This document shows positions 35,101 to 45,005 of a stretch of DNA of 64,000 nucleotides, piece after piece. A program made the position numbers and the translations under genes. The notes beneath the pieces are model-generated. The model saw only the letters and a program-made list of their open reading frames with translations, did not search any database and was not told where the DNA came from. The number at the start of each line of letters is the position of its first letter. Position 1 is the stretch's first letter. The stretch is from Saprospiraceae bacterium UBA7687. Lineage in GTDB: Bacteria; Bacteroidota; Bacteroidia; Chitinophagales; Saprospiraceae. The stretch lies in assembly GCA_002482845.1 (NCBI GenBank), contig DLGT01000141.1, forward strand, positions 51,378-115,377, in the 5' to 3' direction.

Positions 35101-38100
35101 GTATTTTCAATAAACTTAGGACAGTTGCCAGGTGAAGGTGGATTATAGGTAAATCTTACCGTATAAGTACCAGGAGTGGCACCTGTAACTACAATTGTAT
35201 TGCCAGTAATTGTAGGGAATGGGGTAGGAGACGGAGCTACTACGGTCCAATCACCTGGAAGAGGTGGCATTTGATTTATGAAGGTATTATTAAGATTGTA
35301 CGGAGCTGTACTGCTATTACATAATGGACCAATAGGTCTGATAGCAGGGTTAGGACAAGCACAATTTCTCACTATAACATCCATGGTATCTGTTGCATTA
35401 ACACATGGTGCCACTGCTGTATTTGTTATAAATACAAATCTAAAAGTATCTGCACTTGCTATTGTGGTGAAATCTACATTACCCCAATTTGATGTATTGA
35501 CAGATGCATTATCAATATTAAACCATTGGCCTAGCATCGTATCAGCTATGGCTACAAAGTCTAACGTAGTAGGACCTACACCAGTATTCAACCTACAAAC
35601 TTGCACAGAAGTAGGTAGATCTATCGTTGGTGTCACATTGTTAATCACCACTCCAGTTCCACCACCTAGACAGTTGCCATCTGTAACAGATACTGTATAA
35701 TTTCCTGCTTGTGTGACCTGTTGGAATTGTTGATCGCCAATTGGGTTACCTTCAAAAAACCACTGGTAGGAATCAAAACCAATACCTGCATTCAATGAAT
35801 CTAAGCTGTTATCACAAATCGTGACAGGTGATATTTGTACCGTTATGAATGCTTCTTCACTGATTGTAGCGGATGATGTTGCCGTACAACCATTTGCATT
35901 AGTAACGGTAACGGTATATGGACCTGCGGTTGAGATAGGCCCAGTGGATGCCATATTTCCTGTAAATCCAGGCCCTGACCAAGCATAGCTTGTTCCACCT
36001 GAAGCTGTAAGTTCTGTACTCTCACCTGCACAATAAGAAGTCGCACCAGAAATACCAGGTGTAGGTAGTGGATTGACTGTGATCAGAACACTTGCTACAC
36101 TCACGCAACCATTATTGGTAACCGTAACGGAGTATTGTGTGGTTTGTGTAGGTGTGGCTACAAATGAAGAACCACTTCCTGAAGGGCTCCAAGTATAAGT
36201 TCCACCTGGGAAACTAGCTGCGTTGGTAACTGAAATTGTCGTACTTTGGCCCAAACAAATACTTGTAGGAGCACTTAATTGAGCAGGCGTACCTTGTGTA
36301 AGTGGAATAACAATTTGTTCTGAGATGTAACTACATCCGCCTTCTTCTTCTACCAATAACTGGAAACAATTATTTAAAGATAAATCCACATCTTCAAAAA
36401 TACCGTTTGGATCAGATGTTTGATATGGTGTACCACTATTTTCTGGGTACACGAAACTACCACCACAATCTAAAAGTGTGAATGTAGGATTGGCACCAGT
36501 TTGTGTTACATAATTCTGAATTAAAAGATCTGTTGTGAATGCACCACAAGCTGGGGTTACAAAACCTAATTCTACAGTAGGCGGTACAGAAATAGTTATT
36601 TCTGCTTCTCTTGTTACAAAACACCCAAATTGATCTGTTAAAGTGGCTACAATGGTGTAAGTTCCAGGTATAGAACCTGGTAAATCAACAGCAAGCGATG
36701 TGCCTTGATCAAAGAAATACAATTGCGGTGGAACATTCCATGATATTGTCAACGGGCTTCCGTTTCCAACTAAGTCGGTTGCTTCAAATACAACTTCATT
36801 TGCACAGGAAGTAATTTGTTCAGGTGTCAGTGTAAAACTTAATGGATCGAGTTTGTTTACATCAACCACTTGTGTACCTGTACATCCTTTGTCATCCGTG
36901 ACTGTCACAGAAATCATGTCTGGACCAGAATGGAAAACCTGAATCGTAGGTGTTGTTTCATTAGTGCTCCATTCATAACCTACATAATTGCCAGTACCAC
37001 CTGTAATCGTTGGTGTTAATGTTTTACCCACCATATCTTCAAAACAAATGTCTAAAACTGGAAGATCTACAATAAGTTCAGGATAAATAATCACTTGGAA
37101 AGTATCTCTAGGTGCTGGACAAGCTATGGTTGGATCATCTGCGTACGCTTCATAATACTGAATAGTGGTAGATGAAGAAGTATTCGTAAGATAATCATCA
37201 ATGTTTCCAAAACCACCTGGGAATATATGATCATTAGCACCGGTTACATCAGGGTTAGGTATTTGGGTAACGATAATAGTAAGGTTAGAGCCATCTTCCG
37301 TTACTAGATCAATATCCACGGTTCCTTCATGACAAATCTCAAAGTCGTTGCCAAGAATTTTTGGTGGTCTAGCACAGTCTATTTCCCACGCAGGTCCTAT
37401 TTGTGCAAAATCTAATTTACATTCAGCGATAGGGTCATTCCAGCAACCTGAAACTCCATCAGAAGTCGTTTGGAAGTTAAATCTAAGACTTCTATTCGCT
37501 GTACATTCAGCAGGGTCGTCAAATTCTCTTACAGTTAAGTCAACGCAGAAGTTTATAGAAACCACTACGGAACCAATACCATACATTGTATATGGCTCAC
37601 AGTCGTTGTTCTCACAACCAGCTCCACCGTTTTGACTCCAGAACCATCCACTTGGAAGTGGTGAATTAGGTAAAAGTGGACCCGAACACGGACAAGCTTG
37701 ACAGCCTGTATTACAAAGTACGAGCCTGCCAGTTAAAGGATCTGTGTAGGTACATAAAAAAGGCATTTGTTCTGTTATTATTGGGGCACAGTTACCGCCG
37801 TCAACATCTGCCCATTCAGCTCCACCTGGAGACACCACAATTGCTTCAGGATCAAATGCGTCAAGATCCCATCCTGGACCAAAATCTGGAATTAATCCGT
37901 GGAACCAGTCCACACCTGTTTCAGATGCATCATAGTCAAAGTTTATACAAACGGTAACTTCTTCACCTTGACAGAATTTAGGATCGTCAAGAGGTCTATC
38001 ACTACTTCTTGCGGTTATTTCCCATTCTGCTTGAGGGTCACATCCTGCTTCACCTATACAAGCGACACAACCTGCTAAGGTGGTAACTCCTAATGTAAAG

Positions 38101-41100
38101 TTAGGATCGTCAATGACTCCATCTCCTGCCACAGCTATCCAATAGGTATCTACACCTTCTACTATACCCACAGTATGGACGTTTGCATTTGAATCTCCGT
38201 TACTACATGCAACTGGAACCGCTAAAGTTCCACCTGGCAATAGGGTAGGGCCTGCACAATCTCCATAATATATAGCCCAAATAGGGTCCCATGTTCCACT
38301 AGTTATTACAGTTGTCTGAAGTTGAACTGCTTCCATATCTACCATTACTTGGAACCAAACTGTTGGCAAATCAGGAAACATACAATCTCCAACTACAGTT
38401 TCTGAACAAGCATTTTCAATACATCCTGGTATATTTACAGGTTGTACATCTCCGCAGTTAGGATCTGTAGGGTTAGGTATTATGACATCAACTGCTTCTT
38501 CGCAAAGGTCTGCCATTGGGCATCTGTTGATCGGATTAATATTGATCGAGAATTCTCCACAATCATTGTTGCTAGATGCTACTTTGATCCATATCACTTC
38601 TCCTGGCTCATAACATCCTACTTTTATACTAGTAGGTAAAGCACCACAATCAAATGAATTTGGATCAAATAAAGTAGCTGATGGGCCTGCCGCACTACCT
38701 TGGAGAACTTCCACAGTTGTTCCACCTGAGATTTGATTTGTACCTGATGCACTTACTTGAATTTCAATACCAATTTCGCCACCTGTTGTGTATGTGTACC
38801 ATACAGCACCGTCATGGGTAGTTGTTGCACAAGCCACATTTGGGAAATCTAAAGCAGGATCATCATTTACACCTATGGCACAACATGTTGTACTAGAGTG
38901 ACCACCACCTATTGGAATATCAAATGGAGGTCTTGGAGATGATGGAATAGGGTCATCATTTACAGGGTATGCATTTTGTCTGATGTTAAAACTGTAAGCG
39001 CCGCCATTAGGGTCAGCTATTACTAAGTAATATGTTTCACCACCTGTTACTGCTATATTATTAGTGTTAGGTGCACTAATACACCCTGCTCCACCTATCG
39101 AAGTTGGAGGTTCATCTGTACAAGCTGTACTTGTCAGAATGGCAAAGTAATAACCGCCGGTTAAACCAGTGATATCAATTGCTGCTGTATTAGCATCTAC
39201 TGTAAACTCATACCAAACTGCAGGGTCAGTTCCAAAGTTACATGCTCCACTATTGAACGATTCAGGACATGCATTTTCGTTACAGCCTTTGATCAATATA
39301 TCTTCACATACGATACCTGCCATATTAATAACAATGGCCTCATCACATTCGTCACTTAGGTCAGGATCATAGCTGTCAGCCGCACATTCTCTGTCATCCA
39401 CTAATTGCGCAATGGTGATGGTAAAATCACCTGCATTTGCAGAGCTAGTGGAAATTTGTAAATCATAAGTACCTGGTTCAAGACAATCTAAATTTTGTTC
39501 TACTTTGGCTGGGAAACAAAGTGTGGTTTCCACAGCATTTGAATTACATCCATCTTCAAATACTGCACCAGTTAAAGGACCTGTTAAAGGTGTTCCATTA
39601 TTAAGTATTTGATCTATCAATAAGGTCACACCATAACTTCCTGGATCTACTGTGAAAGTATACCACACTGAATTCTGTGCATCTGCTGCAGGGCAGTCTG
39701 GTATGATGTAATCCGCACCAGAGCATAAGTTGGTTTGACCTAATAGTGTACCACCTGAACCTAAATCGAAATTTGTCAGATCAGCACATTTGTCGTCATT
39801 TGCAGGCCCTAAATTGAATTTTACTGTAAATTCAAAATCTCCACCTGTATCACCAAGAGATGAAATGGCTATTAAATATTGTTGTCCGGGTGTAAGTGGT
39901 CCGATATTTCCAAAAGCAGTATTTAGACCTTGAAAACATGTTGTTTCTACTGCGTTTAGGGCAGAACAGTCTGGACCAAATTCAAATAAATTCATAAAAG
40001 GTGTACCTGTTCCAGTATAACCAGTATATGTAAAGTCCATTGTAGGCATATCACCCGCCATGCCTGGTGCTGTAAATGTATACCAAGAAGTTTCTTCTGA
40101 ATTAAAATCACAAGCTCCGAAAATTTCACCTGCTGGCAATGTCTCAGGGCAAGCATTTACTGTACTCGCATCGAATGGACCTAACTCAACACATAAATCA
40201 TATGGTTGACCAGGTAAGTTTGTTGCATTTGTACAAAAATCATTTGCTGGACCAGCATTTGTACCTTGGGTTGCCGTGATACTGAATACACCAGCATTGG
40301 CAGCTGTTGTACCTACTAAGATTGTGTAGGTGCCTGCAGGAAGACAGTTGAAATCTACCATTCCATCCCCATTACACTCTTCGTTCACAGGAGTTTGGTT
40401 ACATGGGTTTGCAACATCATATACACCGATAGATGGCGCAGTTAACCCCGTAACATTTATAGTAATTCTATCAAATCCAGCACTTAAAGTAAATGTGTAC
40501 CAAAGAGTATTCTCTACTGGTGCACCACCACAATCATTATCATCTGTTGCACAAGAGTTATTTTGGTTTGTCAATTGTACACCCGTCGTTAATGGTGTAG
40601 GGATGAAACCTCCTACACATGGGTCATCATTAGCTAATGTTTGGTTGTATCTAATGTCGAAATCAACTGGACCTTCTGTTCCATCCACGCCGATTGCTAT
40701 ATAATAAGTGGTACCAGCTGTGACAAGAATAGGCGTGCCATTTGTACCTGTCCCAGAAAGACATCCACCGCCCGCAAGTATAGTACCTGGACCTGGATTA
40801 GGGCATGATGTGAATACAGTTAGGTTCGTATTAGCTGATATATTTTCTATTTCAATGGAAGTTGTTCCTACAGGAGGTGTAAATTCGTACCAAACTACGG
40901 ATTCTGTAGAATAGTCAAATGCACAACCTGTTACTGTAAATTGTTCAGGACAAGCGCCGACGGTAGTAGAAGCTGGAACTGTAAAGAATTCACAAATTGG
41001 GTTGTCTGCTATATCTGATGCATTTGCACATAAGTCATTTGGAGCTGAAGTATTTACTTGTGTTAAAGTTAATGTGAAGATACCTGAGTTTGCCACTGAA

Positions 41101-44100
41101 GACGACATGAAAATTCTAATATCTTGGGCAACTGGACAATCAAGTGTCAATGTTGAAGTACATCCACCTGTAACTCCGTTTAATAAAGTATTACAATCAT
41201 CTTCTACTACTTGGAGTACACCACCAACCAAATCTGTCGTGATGGTTAATGATTCGACACCAGCTGGAATAGTATAAGAATACCAAACAGATGCTTCATT
41301 AGCTGTACCTGCACACGGTGTTTGTTCTTGGTTTGCACATAAATTAGTTAAGTTTGGATTTCCACCAAGGTTTACAGGGAGTGCACCAGCACATAAATCA
41401 TTTGCAGGTGCATTTGATTTTTCAGTAATTTCTATGGTAAATGGTCCTTCCGCACCACCTTGACCTGAGATCACTAAGTTATAGGTAGTACTTCCAGTCA
41501 CAGGTAAATTTGCAAGAGAACCGTCTGTAGTACAACTAGTTGCCACAGGGCCACTCACACAATTCGTAAATAAAGCAAAATCAACACCTAATCCTAAAAC
41601 ATCAATATCTATTAATGTTGTAGTTGCGCCTGTTGTAAATCTATACCAAGTAGCAGGGCCATCAGAAAAATCGCAACCTCCAAAATTTATAGCTGCTGGC
41701 TCTGGACAGAATCCTGTATTGTCAGACATAAATACATTTGGGTCTTTACAAAGAGGCTGTGTCAATGCTAAAGGCTGACCAGTGTTACAAGCATCAATTC
41801 CAGACTGAAGTGTTTGTGTAAGTGTTAAAGTGAATATACCTGAATTTGCCGCTGAAGACGACATAAATATTCTTATTTCTTGGGCAACCGGGCAATCGAT
41901 AGTGACAGTACTAGTACATGGATTTGTCACTCCATCAGGTACTGTATTACAATCAGTCTCTAAAACTTGTACAACTCCACCAGTTAAATTGGTTGTTATT
42001 GTAAGAGATTCTACTCCTGTAGGAATCGTGTAAGAATACCAAACTGAAGCTTCATTATTAGGTGCTGCACATAATAATTGTTCTTGATTTGCACATAAGT
42101 TGGTAAGGTTTGTATTTGCACCTAAATTCACCGCAATAGGTGTAGTACAAATATCATTGGTAGGAGCATTTGATTTTTCAGTGATTTCTATAGTAAAAGG
42201 ACCTTCTGCACCACCTGCACCTGATATTACTAAATTATAGGTTGTACTTCCTGTAACAGGCAGGTCAGCTAATGTACCATCAGTCGTACAACTACTTGCG
42301 ACAGGAGCACCTGCACAGTTGCTAAACAAGGCAAAATCAACACCTAATCCAATAACATCTATATCCAATAATGTGGTAGTTGCACTTGTTGTAAAATTGT
42401 ACCATGTTGCAGGGCCGTCTGAAAAGTCACATCCGCCAAAATTGAGCGCAGCTGGCTCTGGACAGAATCCGGTATTATTTGACATGAATACATTTGGAGA
42501 TTTACAGAGAGGTTGTGCTAAAGCTAAGTTTTGACCTGTAGCACAAACATCAATTCCTGATTGGAGGGTTTGAGTCAGTGTCAAGGTAAAAATACCTGTG
42601 TTGGCATTTGGAGATGATACGTAAATCCTAATGCTCTGCATTTCAGGACAATCTATAGTTACAGTATTAGTGGTACACCCACCAGTCGTTCCTGCCAAAA
42701 TAGTATTACAATCATCTTCGTACACTTGTATTGTCCCACCAACTAGGGTTGAATTAATTACCAATGATTCTACACCAGTAGGTATGTTATATGAATACCA
42801 AACGGATGCTTGATCCAAGGTGCCACCACATGGTGTCAGTTCTTGTTGAGCACAGACATTGGTTAAATTTGCATTAGCGCCTATCACTACTGGGAGGGCT
42901 GCCGAACATATATCATTTACAGGTGGATCGTTGTATTTGATTTCGAAGTCGATTTGACCTTCATTACCTGCTATTGCTGCAGCAATGAAATAAGTGGTAC
43001 CACCAGTCACATTGATGTTTGGTGTAGGTCCAGCTCCAAAAAGACAACCACCACCTGGAATCGTAGCACCTGCACCACATGGTGTAAGAATACTTAAATA
43101 TGCTCCAGCAGGTGTGATATTTTGAATATTTATACTAGTCACTCCGACAGGTGGTGTAAATTGTAACCAAACTGTAGGATCAGTATTATAATTTCCTCCG
43201 TTACAAGCTAGAGAAAAAGTCTCAGGACATGCATTTGTTGTATTGGTATTAAATGGTTGGTACGTACAATTATTTACAACCGCTATATTTATTGCTTCTG
43301 AACATGCATCGTTCACCACACCATTAGGTGTTGCAGTGATGTTTAATGAAAAAGGTCCAGCATTTACAAATGATGATCCTACTTGAATAAAATAAGTACC
43401 AGGTGTTCTACATTGTAAAGTAGCTGTTTCGTCACAAGCTACTCCATCTGCATCGGTTACTAAGGCACCTGCACAAGCAGTATAGACTCTCACTACAGAG
43501 TTTGGTAAATCTGAAGTGAGAATAACTTCATCATCGGTAGCACCAAGTACATAACTATACCAAACAGAAGCCTCACTTTCTGCACCACAAGTTACAAGGT
43601 CAGTTGTCGCACATTCATTGGTCAGGCCAGCATTATTTATAGCTGTAACTGGAATTGCGCCAGCACAAAGGTCATTTGTAGGTAATGCAGCCGCGGTAAC
43701 GGTTACCGTACCAGTAGGTCCTACTAATAAGAAGTAAGTTGTCAATGGATCAGAAGGTAAGTTTGTTACCGCACAACCTTCTGAAGTAAGAGCACCACAG
43801 TTAGCACCTGAGAATAGTTCGTATTGACCACCACCGGTAGTCGTTATACTAAATGTTGTTAGTGAGTTTGCCGTTGTGAAACTATACCAAACACCTTCCC
43901 TTGTAGCTCCAAAGCAGGTTTCTTCAGGATCTGGACATGCATCTATATCTCCTGTAAAGCCACCATTTTCACCACAATTTAAGATGTTATTTCCACCAAA
44001 ATTGTTCACTGCATCTGCATCTATACAAACATCATTACCAACACCGTTATCTATGTCTGTTATTGTTATTTCAAAAGTACCGTAATCAGGACAAGCATTC

Positions 44101-45005
44101 ATTGGGTCAAATCCATCAATTTGACCTGCCTCTATCAAAATGACGGTTCCTATGGGAAGACAAGTTAAAGGTGGTGTAACGTTTGGATTGGCACAAGCAT
44201 CTAATCTAATATTGTAAAATGCAGGGTTTAATAAAGTACCTGCGCCTGTTGTGATTGCAAGGTCTACAAACTCTCCATTTGTAACAACATATCTAAATCC
44301 AGCAGTTCCATCAACTGTACAAAAATTATCTACCGTATTTGTATTTGCATTTAAAGTAATCAAAGGATCATTACAATCGTCATTTACAGCTCCACCATTC
44401 ACAGTAAGTTGTAGATTTGCAAACATATTTGTTACTAAATTATCTCCTATCCAACGCACATTAGCTGGCGCAGTTGCATAATCATCATCAGAACAATTAC
44501 AAGTAACTTCCCACAAACCAGGTGGGAGAAGAATGTCGGCTTCATATACATCGAAGATTCCATTGTCACTTGACCAAGTCATTACTGAATCTTGAAGACA
44601 GGTCCAAGGTAAACCAAATGCAGTAACTCTCCCTATGTGAACTCTACAAGAGACTCCAGGTGCTGCCATACCATTTGTAGCTGCAGTCCCAGTAGCATTG
44701 ACATCAATTTCTATATGAAAAGGCGTGCCACTTACACAATCAGATGTATTACCCATTTCTGTAACAATGCCATGCCAAAGTACATCTGTCGGGGTAAGAA
44801 ATGACTCCAAAGAAGGCTTTGCAACAGCAACTACTGTGGATAAAAAAGGGAAATCAGTTATCTTCCAATATTTGACAGATTCCATTTTGCAAGGGTCTTC
44901 TTCTGCCATAACGGAGACAAAGTGCTTTTGATTTACATTTTTACTAGCAACAGCTGCTGTCAAACTTAAACCAAAAACAAATAAACTGAGTAAAAACTTT
45001 CTCAT
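32169..45005 (-). CDS. Giant T9SS type B surface protein with PPC-like repeats (paralog 1)
   Basis: 4278 residues. A signal peptide (1-20) is followed by a unique N-terminal region with an ITDFPFL motif. About fifteen ~125-residue PPC-like repeats (about 205-2240) each carry an NDxC opening and a central xVWYxFT motif. A Cys-rich block (about 2315-2545; WEITARSSDRP ... GCQACPCSGPLLP ... CKLDFAQIGPAWEIDC) follows. Then come PKD/Ig-like modules, four modules bounded by an NCxCP motif (about 3213, 3397, 3589, 3764), a SprB-like repeat (about 4050) and a gliding-associated CHU_C sorting domain (about 4183-4278; VPNIFSPNE ... YDRWGNLLF ... GVYAYYLEM). Exported by T9SS and attached to the surface; adhesion, gliding or biofilm roles are inferred. 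The 488-bp gap to its upstream paralog has that paralog's terminator. Confidence 0.88.
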   Translation of the reverse strand: MRKFLLSLFVFGLSLTAAVASKNVNQKHFVSVMAEEDPCKMESVKYWKITDFPFLSTVVAVAKPSLESFLTPTDVLWHGIVTEMGNTSDCVSGTPFHIEIDVNATGTAATNGMAAPGVSCRVHIGRVTAFGLPWTCLQDSVMTWSSDNGIFDVYEADILLPPGLWEVTCNCSDDDYATAPANVRWIGDNLVTNMFANLQLTVNGGAVNDDCNDPLITLNANTNTVDNFCTVDGTAGFRYVVTNGEFVDLAITTGAGTLLNPAFYNIRLDACANPNVTPPLTCLPIGTVILIEAGQIDGFDPMNACPDYGTFEITITDIDNGVGNDVCIDADAVNNFGGNNILNCGENGGFTGDIDACPDPEETCFGATREGVWYSFTTANSLTTFSITTTGGGQYELFSGANCGALTSEGCAVTNLPSDPLTTYFLLVGPTGTVTVTAAALPTNDLCAGAIPVTAINNAGLTNECATTDLVTCGAESEASVWYSYVLGATDDEVILTSDLPNSVVRVYTACAGALVTDADGVACDETATLQCRTPGTYFIQVGSSFVNAGPFSLNITATPNGVVNDACSEAINIAVVNNCTYQPFNTNTTNACPETFSLACNGGNYNTDPTVWLQFTPPVGVTSINIQNITPAGAYLSILTPCGAGATIPGGGCLFGAGPTPNINVTGGTTYFIAAAIAGNEGQIDFEIKYNDPPVNDICSAALPVVIGANANLTNVCAQQELTPCGGTLDQASVWYSYNIPTGVESLVINSTLVGGTIQVYEDDCNTILAGTTGGCTTNTVTIDCPEMQSIRIYVSSPNANTGIFTLTLTQTLQSGIDVCATGQNLALAQPLCKSPNVFMSNNTGFCPEPAALNFGGCDFSDGPATWYNFTTSATTTLLDIDVIGLGVDFALFSNCAGAPVASSCTTDGTLADLPVTGSTTYNLVISGAGGAEGPFTIEITEKSNAPTNDICTTPIAVNLGANTNLTNLCANQEQLLCAAPNNEASVWYSYTIPTGVESLTITTNLTGGVVQVLETDCNTVPDGVTNPCTSTVTIDCPVAQEIRIFMSSSAANSGIFTLTLTQTLQSGIDACNTGQPLALTQPLCKDPNVFMSDNTGFCPEPAAINFGGCDFSDGPATWYRFTTGATTTLIDIDVLGLGVDFALFTNCVSGPVATSCTTDGSLANLPVTGSTTYNLVISGQGGAEGPFTIEITEKSNAPANDLCAGALPVNLGGNPNLTNLCANQEQTPCAGTANEASVWYSYTIPAGVESLTITTDLVGGVLQVVEDDCNTLLNGVTGGCTSTLTLDCPVAQDIRIFMSSSVANSGIFTLTLTQVNTSAPNDLCANASDIADNPICEFFTVPASTTVGACPEQFTVTGCAFDYSTESVVWYEFTPPVGTTSIEIENISANTNLTVFTSCPNPGPGTILAGGGCLSGTGTNGTPILVTAGTTYYIAIGVDGTEGPVDFDIRYNQTLANDDPCVGGFIPTPLTTGVQLTNQNNSCATDDNDCGGAPVENTLWYTFTLSAGFDRITINVTGLTAPSIGVYDVANPCNQTPVNEECNGDGMVDFNCLPAGTYTILVGTTAANAGVFSITATQGTNAGPANDFCTNATNLPGQPYDLCVELGPFDASTVNACPETLPAGEIFGACDFNSEETSWYTFTAPGMAGDMPTMDFTYTGYTGTGTPFMNLFEFGPDCSALNAVETTCFQGLNTAFGNIGPLTPGQQYLIAISSLGDTGGDFEFTVKFNLGPANDDKCADLTNFDLGSGGTLLGQTNLCSGADYIIPDCPAADAQNSVWYTFTVDPGSYGVTLLIDQILNNGTPLTGPLTGAVFEDGCNSNAVETTLCFPAKVEQNLDCLEPGTYDLQISTSSANAGDFTITIAQLVDDRECAADSYDPDLSDECDEAIVINMAGIVCEDILIKGCNENACPESFNSGACNFGTDPAVWYEFTVDANTAAIDITGLTGGYYFAILTSTACTDEPPTSIGGAGCISAPNTNNIAVTGGETYYLVIADPNGGAYSFNIRQNAYPVNDDPIPSSPRPPFDIPIGGGHSSTTCCAIGVNDDPALDFPNVACATTTHDGAVWYTYTTGGEIGIEIQVSASGTNQISGGTTVEVLQGSAAGPSATLFDPNSFDCGALPTSIKVGCYEPGEVIWIKVASSNNDCGEFSININPINRCPMADLCEEAVDVIIPNPTDPNCGDVQPVNIPGCIENACSETVVGDCMFPDLPTVWFQVMVDMEAVQLQTTVITSGTWDPIWAIYYGDCAGPTLLPGGTLAVPVACSNGDSNANVHTVGIVEGVDTYWIAVAGDGVIDDPNFTLGVTTLAGCVACIGEAGCDPQAEWEITARSSDRPLDDPKFCQGEEVTVCINFDYDASETGVDWFHGLIPDFGPGWDLDAFDPEAIVVSPGGAEWADVDGGNCAPIITEQMPFLCTYTDPLTGRLVLCNTGCQACPCSGPLLPNSPLPSGWFWSQNGGAGCENNDCEPYTMYGIGSVVVSINFCVDLTVREFDDPAECTANRSLRFNFQTTSDGVSGCWNDPIAECKLDFAQIGPAWEIDCARPPKILGNDFEICHEGTVDIDLVTEDGSNLTIIVTQIPNPDVTGANDHIFPGGFGNIDDYLTNTSSSTTIQYYEAYADDPTIACPAPRDTFQVIIYPELIVDLPVLDICFEDMVGKTLTPTITGGTGNYVGYEWSTNETTPTIQVFHSGPDMISVTVTDDKGCTGTQVVDVNKLDPLSFTLTPEQITSCANEVVFEATDLVGNGSPLTISWNVPPQLYFFDQGTSLAVDLPGSIPGTYTIVATLTDQFGCFVTREAEITISVPPTVELGFVTPACGAFTTDLLIQNYVTQTGANPTFTLLDCGGSFVYPENSGTPYQTSDPNGIFEDVDLSLNNCFQLLVEEEGGCSYISEQIVIPLTQGTPAQLSAPTSICLGQSTTISVTNAASFPGGTYTWSPSGSGSSFVATPTQTTQYSVTVTNNGCVSVASVLITVNPLPTPGISGATSYCAGESTELTASGGTSYAWSGPGFTGNMASTGPISTAGPYTVTVTNANGCTATSSATISEEAFITVQISPVTICDNSLDSLNAGIGFDSYQWFFEGNPIGDQQFQQVTQAGNYTVSVTDGNCLGGGTGVVINNVTPTIDLPTSVQVCRLNTGVGPTTLDFVAIADTMLGQWFNIDNASVNTSNWGNVDFTTIASADTFRFVFITNTAVAPCVNATDTMDVIVRNCACPNPAIRPIGPLCNSSTAPYNLNNTFINQMPPLPGDWTVVAPSPTPFPTITGNTIVVTGATPGTYTVRFTYNPPSPGNCPKFIENTLVVSPAPAISSRNTTLCNADIGAGPVTANLDTLLVGLIEPSPGSWTQIDGATPMGTLPNIDVTGMSRDTLRFQYTTTAVAPCVPRTAIVEVIIRNCECPVVTLANDELCNGSMTLLDLESAANFTIDPTTITGTWTAQTPLTITNGNFINPFGVTASATPYTVTFTLNGTFPADCQTVFTKTVRIRNQPVAEKLNDGEACSASTGNGATDLRLTSLLRPGYTTGGTWTQISPATPQLTIAPTSIVEFNGQVPGTMFVFRYTPPITLPSPCMPVSVDVTVTIKDCNCPDGNIACPGDCDLCNNGGILDLATTIVSPTTFAPGNWSVVTGPNDDEQSLNGTIFDANGLPSGTYTVIYTLVPTPTGGCPRTDEFDIFIANDQTAVIIPDTLVCNGQNGVTTFDVGSLKVSGNGSWFDEAGNNITVNTNIDLAGLAPGTVLNFTFESVSTDPCPQNIYPVTIRITDNCNCPPINPGMFSPICTNSNTFDLNPFNDASEPGTWSSTNPALVITNGILNLSGVPAGLYILTYTINNPVPGCPSSVNRNITISNPKSAGTARGAEFCLGATDIVTLRDRLDNEDGMGTWTVVSGGSTGFDATAGTFNLTGRPAGTYVFKYAFTNQAPCPNDEEEITIRINPLPVADAGTDKNIDCTVQSAILGTDLSSSGINIVYEWKLLNAVVGTSKNYTALAGGTYVLTVRDTVTNCSSTDNVVVIQADDLPIFDISVDTIACFGEVAQITLSNIRGGQAPYEISFNGGQTYGSALVASNLGAGTYKVQVRDANGCVNDQLPAIVITSPPLFAVNLGQDFFLNITEDSLLSIIGQYDPNAFQSITWAANDVEIVSARDQGSYNAKPEVDTRYRVTVINESGCIATDEVRISIRRVKPECVPNIFSPNESEVNEYFSINCAEVELVTKYSIYDRWGNLLFVGENLSPDNPSSFWDGKFKGQDVVPGVYAYYLEMLFKDGSTEKRGGDVTVIR
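41050..42900 (-). repeat. Intragenic 756-bp period repeat in giant gene 1
   Basis: Matching landmarks recur at 41101, 41857 and 42613, and again at 41416 and 42172, each exactly 756 bp apart (252 codons). The unit encodes two PPC-like domains, one of SVWYSYT type and one of ATWYxFTT type. There are two full copies and part of a third. The paralog downstream in coordinates has only one equivalent block. Confidence 0.75.
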
